Positions 1-7,758 of a stretch of 64,000 nucleotides of DNA are shown here, piece after piece. Numbering within the stretch: position 1 is the stretch's first letter; each line of letters opens with the position of its first letter. This DNA comes from an uncultured Oceanospirillaceae bacterium. GTDB taxonomy: Bacteria > Pseudomonadota > Gammaproteobacteria > Pseudomonadales > Balneatricaceae. The notes under the pieces are model-generated. The model had not been told where the DNA came from, searched no databases, and saw only the letters and a list, made by a program, of their open reading frames with translations. The translations under genes and the position numbers were made by a program. The stretch covers positions 1 through 64,000 of the forward strand of contig CAKZOD010000050.1 of the NCBI GenBank assembly GCA_937136055.1, written 5' to 3'.

Positions 1-70
1 AGGAACGACGATAACCCCGAAGGGGTGAAGAGCGTAGCGATGAATAATCCCTCCCTCACCGCCATCTTAT
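1..70 (+). repeat. Repeat unit, copy 1, ending in a tRNA-Ser(GCU)-like 3' end (CCTCACCGCCA)
   Basis: Near-identical to 179-248; the tail AATCCCTCCCTCACCGCCA resembles a tRNA-Ser T-arm/acceptor 3' strand. No complete tRNA is visible in the window. Confidence 0.6.
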
Positions 71-80
71 TTATAGCAAT

Positions 81-112
81 AGAGCCTTGGTTAACACCAG
101 GGCTTTTTTGTG
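81..112 (+). terminator. Probable Rho-independent terminator after repeat copy 1
   Basis: Inverted repeat CCtTGGT-TAAC-ACCAgGG followed by CTTTTTTG. Confidence 0.6.
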
Positions 113-139
113 CGCTAAAGCTACTCAGGAGGGGGAGAT

Positions 140-248
140 CCCTCGCGGGTTCGAGCCGAGCGAAGCGACGCATATCGGAGGAACGACGATAACCCCGAAG
201 AGGTGAAGAGCGTAGCGATGAATAATCCCTCCCTCACCGCCATCTTAT
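140..248 (+). repeat. Repeat unit, copy 2, with extended 5' part and tRNA-Ser-like 3' end
   Basis: 179-248 matches 1-70 with one visible substitution; the 5' part (GGGTTCGAGCCGAGCGAAGCGACGCATATCG) recurs at ~6747-6772. Confidence 0.6.
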
Positions 249-988
249 ATGCTTATAAAACAAGTATTGATAAATATTGCATAGGTAACCTTTACAGAAG
301 TCTAATAGAACATGAGAGGGCATTTTGTAAAGTTATAAGCAAAAGTAGACAGTTGGAAGCAAATAGTCATTTTTTAAACCACTGTCGATAATTGAGCAAG
401 TCGGAAATCAAAAGGAGGTTAGGTGCTTTTTTCATGGAGATATCGAGCGGATAAGTTGAAAGGGTTTTGCAAGCTCAAAAACATACAGATGTAAGGCTTT
501 GCAACTAATTGATATTAAAAAAATGGTCGGAGTAGTAGTGTTTGGAGCTACGTCCACTTGTCCCCCAGTCTAGTATTTAATCTCTTTCAAGTGATTGAAA
601 AACATACATAAAAACTTTAAACGGTGTGTTTTAAAAGAACAGGATTACCAAAATCCAACCTTTATAAATCAAATAGTTACATAGGGGTTTTGCAAGTTGA
701 GCTTGCTGAATTACCAGTTTTCAGTTCATTCAATTAAAAATGATACTTCTCACTGATTTCTGTTTGAAGTTTTCTAAATGAATCATGGATTAACTCATGG
801 TGTGTCAGTACCGCAATTTTTTGCTTTTACAAGAAATAGGTCATTTTTGGGCTTTTTTGGTAAAAAAAAGTGTCAAAACTAGTAACTAGTTGCAGGTTCT
901 TAAGTAGTTGATTTGTAGTAGAATACTTTCGGAAATTGGCCTGTTTTTATTATGTTTGTTTGATTTTAGATCGTAGGCTATCAGCAGA

Positions 989-1021
989 TTTAGGTTTAGG
1001 TTTAGGTTTAGGTTTAGGTTT
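989..1021 (+). repeat. TTTAGG hexanucleotide microsatellite, 5.5 units
   Basis: Direct reading: (TTTAGG)x5 followed by TTT. Confidence 0.95.
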
Positions 1022-1090
1022 GAAGGTGGAAATCTGCTCTGAAATGAGATCGTTTTTGGTATTGCCTATGGCTGGTTTGCTGCCCTATCT

Positions 1091-1294
1091 GATGGCTGAA
1101 AGCGGACATTTTAAAGGGCGCTTGATTATTTTAAACAGCTGATACTATATACAGTACTGGTTTGGTTTATTACTAATTTAGTACGCATTTACACTTGTTG
1201 TTAAGTGGGAGTTTATCCAGCAGGAACAATAGAGTACGTTTTTATAGGAATTACTTTACTGCGTAAATGTACATGCACAAGATTAAGCTGTTAG
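1091..1294 (+). repeat. Long imperfect palindromic direct repeat, copy U; possible attC-like site
   Basis: Aligns with 4184-4438 over its whole length; both end in GATTAAGCTGTTAG. AACAGCT (1134-1140) pairs with AGCTGTT (1286-1292); GTACGCATTTAC (1182-1193) pairs with GTAAATGTAC (1263-1272). Confidence 0.6.
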
Positions 1295-1306
1295 TTTTAT
1301 CATCAT

Positions 1307-1564
1307 TTGTCAACAAGGATAGAAATGGATACTTTCATAGAATTTGTAAAATCAGATATTGGGGTCACGCTGGCTTGGGTATGCACTGTAGGAAGTGCGT
1401 TGTTTGCTGGGATTACATCAAAGAAAAATAAACAGTTGAAAATAAAAATTGGTGAAATAACAAAGAATTTAACAGTAGATAATAGTCAGGATAGTGTTAT
1501 GCAAAATGGCCAGAAGAATGTATATACAAAGAACAATTCCGGCGGCATGAAAATTGACATGTAA
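1307..1564 (+). CDS. Small single-TM protein, first gene of the ABC-3C cassette; ATG at 1325 is a plausible alternative start
   Basis: Hydrophobic segment IGVTLAWVCTVGSALFAGI and a polar C-terminal tail; 11 nt upstream of the next ORF, same strand. Confidence 0.55.
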   Translation: MSTRIEMDTFIEFVKSDIGVTLAWVCTVGSALFAGITSKKNKQLKIKIGEITKNLTVDNSQDSVMQNGQKNVYTKNNSGGMKIDM

Positions 1565-1575
1565 GGGACTGAACC

Positions 1576-2160
1576 TTGACCATAGGAAATAAAGGGGAGA
1601 ATCCTCTTGAGAGTAAAATAGTTAAAGTTGAGCGTAATGCTGGAAATATCATATTTGGGGATTCGCCCGAATATGAGATCAGCTCAGCTATAAATGAATT
1701 GCTAAAGTCATTAGCTAATAAGCCATTTACGTTTAAGAAAAGCAGAAGACGCCCGTCTTCGGAAACAGTTGTGAAGATAAAACATAATAATCTTAAAGCT
1801 AAAAGTCATATCATAAAGCAATACTTAGATCATTCTTCAAAAGTAGAAGAAGCCTATTCTGAGATTGACTCCTTGATAACTTTCGGAAAAGATACAATCC
1901 TGCAAAATTTAAACGATTTATACTATCTTGCTCTAGACTCTGTTGAAATTGATTATCTAATTTGCGATATAGACATAGCTAAAGTCAAAGAAAATTCAGA
2001 GTTCATTTTGGACTTCATCATTCAAAGATTAAAAAATACTGTATTTGAATCAAAAAATACTCCTGCTTACAAAGAGCATGTTGAGTTGGGAGTGAATGTT
2101 GTTGTCGCTCACGCTTTTATTGAGTGCATCATCATGGAGAATCCAACTTATGATCCCTAG
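1576..2160 (+). CDS. ABC-three-component system protein with ABC-3C C-terminal domain
   Basis: C-terminal part (VKIKHNNLKAKSHIIKQYLDHSSKVEEAYSEID ... LGVNVVVAHAFIECIIMENPTYDP) resembles the ABC-3C effector CTD; followed directly by a small middle-component-like ORF and a DUF2326-like ATPase. Confidence 0.65.
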   Translation: MTIGNKGENPLESKIVKVERNAGNIIFGDSPEYEISSAINELLKSLANKPFTFKKSRRRPSSETVVKIKHNNLKAKSHIIKQYLDHSSKVEEAYSEIDSLITFGKDTILQNLNDLYYLALDSVEIDYLICDIDIAKVKENSEFILDFIIQRLKNTVFESKNTPAYKEHVELGVNVVVAHAFIECIIMENPTYDP

Positions 2161-2374
2161 AAGTGGTTGTGACCCAGAAATAAATGTTGTGAGCATAGGG
2201 GCAAAAATTCTACAGAAAGTGGCAGAGGAAAGTCTGTCCTTAGATGCGATACTCATTGACTGCTCTTCAGAACTAAAAGTATCGATTGATCACATCATAT
2301 TGTCGTTAGATTGGTTGTTTTCAATTAAGGCTATTGGAATTAATGGAACAGAGGTTTTTATAAATGAAGCTTGA
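2150..2374 (+). CDS. ABC-three-component system middle component (small wHTH-like protein); ORF track starts at 2096 but ATG 2150 is more plausible
   Basis: Overlaps both neighbours by about 11 nt; SIGAKILQKVAEESLSLDAILIDCSSELKVSIDHIILSLDWLFSIKAIGINGTEVFINE resembles ABC-3C middle components. Confidence 0.6.
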   Translation: MIPRSGCDPEINVVSIGAKILQKVAEESLSLDAILIDCSSELKVSIDHIILSLDWLFSIKAIGINGTEVFINEA

Positions 2375-3965
2375 TAGCCTTGAAATAAAGATAAATAGCG
2401 AAGTAAAAAGATTGGTTAAATTTGAATCAGGTCTTAATCTCATCACAAATAAGCCAAATTCTGGCCGTACAGGTAACAGCGTCGGGAAATCAACATTATC
2501 AAGGGTGGTTGATTTTCTAATGCTAGGAAGCATAGACAATATTTACATTGATGAAGAGTTCAAAAAGCCAAACCTTGAGATAGAAGCGCTTTTTAAGAAC
2601 AACTTTGTGACTGCTTCTCTCAGTTTCTTTGATTTTTCAAACAAAATAAATCAAATTTCTCGCAATTTGTGTATTGATGGAGAGTCCGAATCTAAATTCT
2701 GGATAAATGGTGAAATTGTTGAAGAAAAGGGATATGAGTCGTTTATTCAGAATAAAATCTTTAATATCTCTACTAGAAGGCCTTCAGTTAGAGCTGTAGC
2801 TCCGAAGTTCATTAGAAATGACAGTCATAGAATGCTGAGTACGACTAAGTTTCTTGATAAGCGACAAGGCCCAAAAGATTATAGCGAACTTTTTTTATAC
2901 CTTTTCGGTTTCAACAATACGTCTCTACTTACGGAGAAAAGAGATGCAACGAATCTAGTCACCAGACGAAAAAGGAACTCCACATCAATTAATGCCCTAG
3001 TGAAAGAGCAGAAGCCAATAAGTGAGATCAATAAATATAAGGCAGATGCTAAAGAGCTAGAGAAGAATCTTTTAAAATTCGAATATTCGTCAGAATATTC
3101 AAACCCAATAGAAAGACTTTCAGAACTACAAGTAAAAGAAGACCGATATACTGAAGAGCTTCTATCCATACATCGAAAAGTAGACAACATCAATCATACT
3201 ATCGAACTATTATCCAAAGACAAAGATGGTTATTTAATCAACGAACTTAAAGCGATATATAGTTTTTCTGGTGTAGCAATTGAAGGAGCCTTACGAGAAC
3301 TTGAAGACGTTATTTTGTTCCATAGGAATCTCGTTGAGAAAAAGAGACACTTTCTTACGATAGATTTACCTAGGTTGAATGAAGAATCTGAAGGTCTTCA
3401 GGCAGAGCTCAGTTCAATAAGGAAAGATAAGTTACAAGTTTTTTCTGATATGAGGTCTAAGGAAAGCTTAGACAATGTGACTAAAAATCTGAAACGTCTT
3501 GGTGAGCTTAAAGTTGAGCTTGGAAAGTTAGAAGGTCTAATGGAGCAGCAGTCCAAAGCAAATTCAGATCAAACTGAAGCAAAAGCTCAATTGCAAAAAA
3601 TCCTTGAGGCTATTTCTAAAGAGATTGACAATGTTTATGAATTTGAGAAAAAATTCAATACATATTTAAGGTCTCTTACTAAAAGTCTTCACGATGAAGA
3701 ATACAGCATAGACTTAGAATTCAATAAGGATAGTGGTACTTGTTCTATAGAACTCAATAACTCAGCAACTAATCCTGAGGGTGGGAAGAAGAAAGCCGAA
3801 GTTATTGCTTTTGATTTTGCATATATACATGCCATTAATGGGTCAGAGCTGAATCGACCGAATTTTATTTTCCATGACAGTATTGAGGATATTGACAAAA
3901 AACAAATTGAAGATATTTTCAAAGAAGCTCCCTGGTCAACAGATTCTGTCAATGTTATCAGATAA
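2364..3965 (+). CDS. DUF2326-type ABC ATPase of the ABC-3C system; apparent frameshift at 3930-3932, natural C-terminus probably extends to 4047
   Basis: Walker A-like GNSVGKSTL, long coiled-coil middle, C-terminal FIFHDSIEDIDKKQIEDIF. The +1 frame after 3930 reads PGQQILSMLSDKISEETYKNISKNIILSLDEDEKFFCV*, as expected for this family. Confidence 0.75.
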   Translation: MKLDSLEIKINSEVKRLVKFESGLNLITNKPNSGRTGNSVGKSTLSRVVDFLMLGSIDNIYIDEEFKKPNLEIEALFKNNFVTASLSFFDFSNKINQISRNLCIDGESESKFWINGEIVEEKGYESFIQNKIFNISTRRPSVRAVAPKFIRNDSHRMLSTTKFLDKRQGPKDYSELFLYLFGFNNTSLLTEKRDATNLVTRRKRNSTSINALVKEQKPISEINKYKADAKELEKNLLKFEYSSEYSNPIERLSELQVKEDRYTEELLSIHRKVDNINHTIELLSKDKDGYLINELKAIYSFSGVAIEGALRELEDVILFHRNLVEKKRHFLTIDLPRLNEESEGLQAELSSIRKDKLQVFSDMRSKESLDNVTKNLKRLGELKVELGKLEGLMEQQSKANSDQTEAKAQLQKILEAISKEIDNVYEFEKKFNTYLRSLTKSLHDEEYSIDLEFNKDSGTCSIELNNSATNPEGGKKKAEVIAFDFAYIHAINGSELNRPNFIFHDSIEDIDKKQIEDIFKEAPWSTDSVNVIR

Positions 3966-4183
3966 AATATCAGAAGAAACTTACAAGAATATATCCAAAA
4001 ATATAATCTTGTCTCTTGATGAAGATGAAAAATTCTTTTGTGTTTAAACAAAAACTAACAAGTCAAATCACTTGGACGCAGCACAGGTGTATGAGGTACT
4101 AAAATATCCGCTTTGCGTCAAATACAGTCTTTTAGGTAATGGCAGCGACTGGCCAACTCTCGTCTATTTGGAGCGTTAAGATC

Positions 4184-4438
4184 GATGGCTGAAATCGGCC
4201 AAAAGCGGACATTTAATGGTCGTTTGATTATTTTTAATAACTGATAATATATGCAGTATTATTTTGATTTGTTGCTAATTTAGTGAGCACTTAGCCAATA
4301 GTATTTATTTTTCATGCGCATTTATCCAGGAAGGTTTTTTGTTAAATGGAAATTTATCGAACTGGAACAATAGTCTACTTTCTTTTTATAGAAATGACTT
4401 TACTGTGTAAATGCGCATGCGCACGATTAAGCTGTTAG
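4184..4438 (+). repeat. Long imperfect palindromic direct repeat, copy D; possible attC-like site ending in GTTAGGT
   Basis: Aligns with 1091-1294. CATGCGCATTTA (4313-4324) pairs perfectly with TAAATGCGCATG (4408-4419); GTTAGGT at 4434-4440 fits the attC R' consensus GTTRRRY. Confidence 0.6.
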
Positions 4439-4463
4439 GTGAAGGAGCTAGCTCGGAGAATAT

Positions 4464-5189
4464 ATGAAGAATAAGGAAGTAACCGAGTGTGTAAAAAAAT
4501 ACGCCTCATACATGGAAGAGGTAAAGAAAAGAACAGATGTTGTTTCTAGGCTTATGAAAATGCATAGGGCTGGTCAGTCAATGACTGGCTATATTGAGAC
4601 CGATATAGACACTGTTTATCTTCAGCTGAGAAAAACAATTGAATTGGTAATGTTTGCATGTATTGTTGCAAACAAATCCGCAGGTTTGGCTCTAAATAAA
4701 ACCCTCCGTAAGGGCTATGAAATCCAGAAGATTAAATCCGAGCTACAGAGATTCAATTTGAAGTTTTTTCCTACTCCAAAGCTAGAAGATGGGAAGGATT
4801 CAGATGGAATAAGAAAAGTAAAGAACCTGACTCAGGATGCTCGCCCCTTTATGAGTGAGGGTGAGATTTTTAAAGCCTATGGAAAGGCAGGGAATTATCT
4901 ACACTCCCAAAGAGATTATCAGTATGGTGGAGAAGAGGCTAAACTAAAAATCCTGGAGCGTGGCGTAGACAGTATCAATCAACTAGTTAGCCTGCTTAAT
5001 CACCACTGGACTGATATTACCAACGATTCATTCTTTGCAGTTGTTATGCAAGGAGAACAAGATGGCAAGGTACACGTATCCTATATGGAGCGCGTGGAAT
5101 CACCTAACAATTCAAGCAAGAAGGACGCGCTAACGCGCGCCTCTTCTAGAGGCGTTACGTTTCATGGAGACTATGAGTGCGAACAATAA
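4464..5189 (+). CDS. Hypothetical protein, 241 aa, putative cassette gene
   Basis: Long ORF starting about 24 nt after GTTAGGT; no family recognised. Confidence 0.6.
   Translation: MKNKEVTECVKKYASYMEEVKKRTDVVSRLMKMHRAGQSMTGYIETDIDTVYLQLRKTIELVMFACIVANKSAGLALNKTLRKGYEIQKIKSELQRFNLKFFPTPKLEDGKDSDGIRKVKNLTQDARPFMSEGEIFKAYGKAGNYLHSQRDYQYGGEEAKLKILERGVDSINQLVSLLNHHWTDITNDSFFAVVMQGEQDGKVHVSYMERVESPNNSSKKDALTRASSRGVTFHGDYECEQ
5102..5155 (+). repeat. Hairpin with attC-like left half (ACCTAACAATTCAAGC) within the 3' end of the 241-aa ORF
   Basis: ACCTAAC fits the R'' consensus RYYYAAC; followed by the hairpin AGAAGgaCGCGC-TAAC-GCGCGccTCTTCT. The matching right half is not seen. Confidence 0.4.
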
Positions 5190-5359
5190 AGGTTAGGACG
5201 CAAGGAAATTCTATTAGATTCACATGTCCTGTTTGTAGGGTGGCTTCCTTATGCGATATCCACTACATGGCTATTCAAGTACATATGAGTACCGAGACTC
5301 ACATGTTGGTTTGTCGCGCTTGTGGTAATGGCTCTGTTTGGAAGCTGTTCGATAGTTAA
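5177..5359 (+). CDS. Small zinc-ribbon-like protein, 60 aa
   Basis: Two CxxC pairs (CPVC, CRACG); overlaps the end of the preceding ORF. Confidence 0.45.
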   Translation: MRTIKVRTQGNSIRFTCPVCRVASLCDIHYMAIQVHMSTETHMLVCRACGNGSVWKLFDS

Positions 5360-5413
5360 TCGAGGACAGCCATGTTTTGTAAAGAGTTAATCGAGGACAG
5401 CCATGTTTTGTAA
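5354..5413 (+). repeat. Tandem direct repeat AGTTAATCGAGGACAGCCATGTTTTGTAA x2 (period 31 bp)
   Basis: 5354-5382 and 5385-5413 are identical by eye. Confidence 0.9.
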
Positions 5414-5488
5414 TGTCAGTTTTACTGAACTATGCTTAATCTTTATTGAATATTAGATCAGAGAAAGTAGTCCTGAGCAGGAGGTTAT

Positions 5489-6493
5489 ATGACTCGTGCC
5501 CGTGAACAGCAAATTTGCTGTGAAGATACTCCTTATTATCACTGCATTTCCCGCGTAGTTCGCAAAGCGTTTCTTTGCGGTTTTGATAAATCAACTCAAC
5601 AAGATTTCGAACATCGAAGGCAATGGGTCATTGATCGCATTGCAGAGATTGATGCTGCGTTTTGTATAGATGTTTGTGCTTATGCCATCATGTCAAATCA
5701 CTACCATCTAGTTCTTTATATTAATAAAAAAGAAATTGATGGGTTAACCGATCTCGAAGTCATTGAGCGCTGGAGAAAGCTTTTTAAAGGGCCTGAAATT
5801 ATTGAGCGCTATTTAAAGGGTGAAAAGTTATCGGCTTCACATCATTTACTCATTAGTGAAATTATTCAGGAGTGGCGTGATCGGCTAGCTGACATCAGTT
5901 GGTACATGCGTTGTTTGAATGAGTTTATTGCTCGTAAGGCGAATTTTGAAGATAACTGCAAAGGCCGTTTCTGGGAAGGACGATTCAAGAGTCAGGCATT
6001 ACTTGACGAGCAAGCCTTGTTAACCTGCATGGCGTATGTTGAGTTAAATCCTATCCGAGCTAGGATGGCTAATAGACCTGAAACCTCCGAATTCACTTCA
6101 ATTAAGCAGCGTATCGAGAAAGAGGTTGTTAGCCTTGAAGCTGATTTAATAGAGCCAAAATCTCCAAAAGTTTCTTTAAAGGATTTTGTTGCTGGAAATG
6201 AAGTACTAAAAGATCAAATTCCTTATCAAATAAATGAGTATCTCTACTTAGTTGATTGGTCTGCTCGCGCTGTTAGGGAAGATAAGAAAGGTGCTATTGA
6301 CGATCAATTACCGCCCATACTACAGCGTTTGGGTATTGATGCAGGGTATTGGTGTGAGGCAATGCAGCCAAAAGGCAGTCGTTATTTTAGTCGTGCGGTT
6401 GGTCGTCGAGATCACCTTCAAGCTTACGCCAAAAAGCTTGAAATAGGTTGGATTAAAGGTGTAGGCCTTTGTACTAAGCTGTTTCCAAGTTAG
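5489..6493 (+). CDS. REP-associated tyrosine transposase-like (Y1_Tnp / RAYT) protein
   Basis: Y1 HUH motif MSNHYHLVL and typical YYHCISRVVRKAFLCG N-terminus. Confidence 0.85.
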   Translation: MTRAREQQICCEDTPYYHCISRVVRKAFLCGFDKSTQQDFEHRRQWVIDRIAEIDAAFCIDVCAYAIMSNHYHLVLYINKKEIDGLTDLEVIERWRKLFKGPEIIERYLKGEKLSASHHLLISEIIQEWRDRLADISWYMRCLNEFIARKANFEDNCKGRFWEGRFKSQALLDEQALLTCMAYVELNPIRARMANRPETSEFTSIKQRIEKEVVSLEADLIEPKSPKVSLKDFVAGNEVLKDQIPYQINEYLYLVDWSARAVREDKKGAIDDQLPPILQRLGIDAGYWCEAMQPKGSRYFSRAVGRRDHLQAYAKKLEIGWIKGVGLCTKLFPS

Positions 6494-6746
6494 TTCGCAT
6501 CATCCTTTAATTTACCATTCACTTAAATTTTGAACGGGATTGCTGTGCCCAAAACTTAGGCAATTCTTTGTTTTAAATGTATTTTGATCACTTTCTGACT
6601 TTATTAAAAATAGTGCTTAGTAAGTTGTAATTTATGAAGGTTAGTTAAATTAATGTGAGTGTCCTGCAATTATTCCTAAGAGCGTCCATATATGTCCTGC
6701 AATGATCCTGCTAAGTGCTTACTTCCTGTAAGCAAGATTTCCCGCG

Positions 6747-6831
6747 GGGTCGAGCCGAGCGACGCATATCGCAGGAACGACGATAACCCCGAAGTGTAAA
6801 GAGCGTAGTAATCAATAATCCAACTTTTATT
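6747..6831 (+). repeat. Third, diverged copy of the 1-248 repeat, lacking the tRNA-like tail
   Basis: TCGAGCCGAGCGACGCATATCGCAGGAACGACGATAACCCCGAAG...GAGCGTAGTAATCAATAATCC. Confidence 0.8.
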
Positions 6832-7261
6832 AAATCTGATCCACGCAGTACGGCTTTTCTTGAAGATGGAGTTCTATGTTAATGCCCCTTTGCTCAAATC
6901 TATATCAACCTCAAATACCTTTGATAACCATTAACTGGTTTAAAGTTTGCTATATCAAGTTAATATAATGTTCATAGTTTTTTCTGTAAATGTGTCTTCA
7001 TTAGGTGTCAGATATTTATTAAAAAAATTGTGAATGTGATTTTATTATGTTATTTAATGGCAAAACTTGTCAGTTTTTTTCTTAAAAGAATAGTGCAGTG
7101 TTATTTAAAGTAAATATGAAAAATTAATATGTTATAATTTGATTATTATAATGTATCTAATATGCGTCATTATTTTTGATTTTACAGTGGTTGTTAAATT
7201 AAAAATTATGAGTTTTAAAAGTTTTTATTTATTTGCTTAGCAGTAATTAACAGGGGTTTCT

Positions 7262-7432
7262 ATGTTCAGCTTGGTCTCTATCAATGTTTTTTTGTTTGCA
7301 CTAGCTGCTGTGTTTGCAGCGCTTGGTTTCTTTATCACTTTGAAAGGTAGACGTGGTGGGGTTATTTATTTTAGCCTATCTTCAAGTTTTATTGTTTTCT
7401 GCGTGGGGAATTACTTCTTTAACCTTATGTAA
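7262..7432 (+). CDS. Small hydrophobic protein, 56 aa (below ORF-track cutoff)
   Basis: ATG...TAA reading MFSLVSINVFLFALAAVFAALGFFITLKGRRGGVIYFSLSSSFIVFCVGNYFFNLM; two TM-like segments; preceded by AGGGG. Confidence 0.55.
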   Translation: MFSLVSINVFLFALAAVFAALGFFITLKGRRGGVIYFSLSSSFIVFCVGNYFFNLM

Positions 7433-7758
7433 TCCATGCTTTTTTGTGGTGTAAATGTTGTGCTCAAAAGGCCTGTAATCAAACTCTGTAATGAAAACCT
7501 GTAATAAAGTTAACTAAATACATCGCTCATGCAGCTTGTAGAAGCCTAACCCTAGCTCTCTAGGGCTATCTAAACTTTGATAATTAGTCATTAACAAAAC
7601 ACCGTTGTAACGTTGATGCTTGTAGCTGAACTGTTTAATGATTATTCCTTCCAGTTTTTCGTTTAAATAAATACCGTCTTTCATATATATATCGTTCAAT
7701 ATTGATTATTATCATCTATAAATGGATTTAAATTATTCTTTCTGGATGTAGAGTTGTT

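Noticed and set aside
989-1021. TTTAGG array as a genuine linear-replicon telomere
   Set aside because: It is internal, short, and flanked by ordinary sequence on both sides; treated as a microsatellite.
936-1142. 68-aa ORF containing the (GL)n repeat as a gene
   Set aside because: The peptide is produced by the microsatellite and runs into the intercassette repeat; no coding support.
3689-4051. 120-aa - strand ORF at the end of the ABC-3C ATPase
   Set aside because: Overlaps conserved ATPase C-terminal coding sequence on the other strand.
7514-7699. 61-aa - strand ORF
   Set aside because: Short, no recognisable features, AT-rich intergenic region; not supported as a gene.
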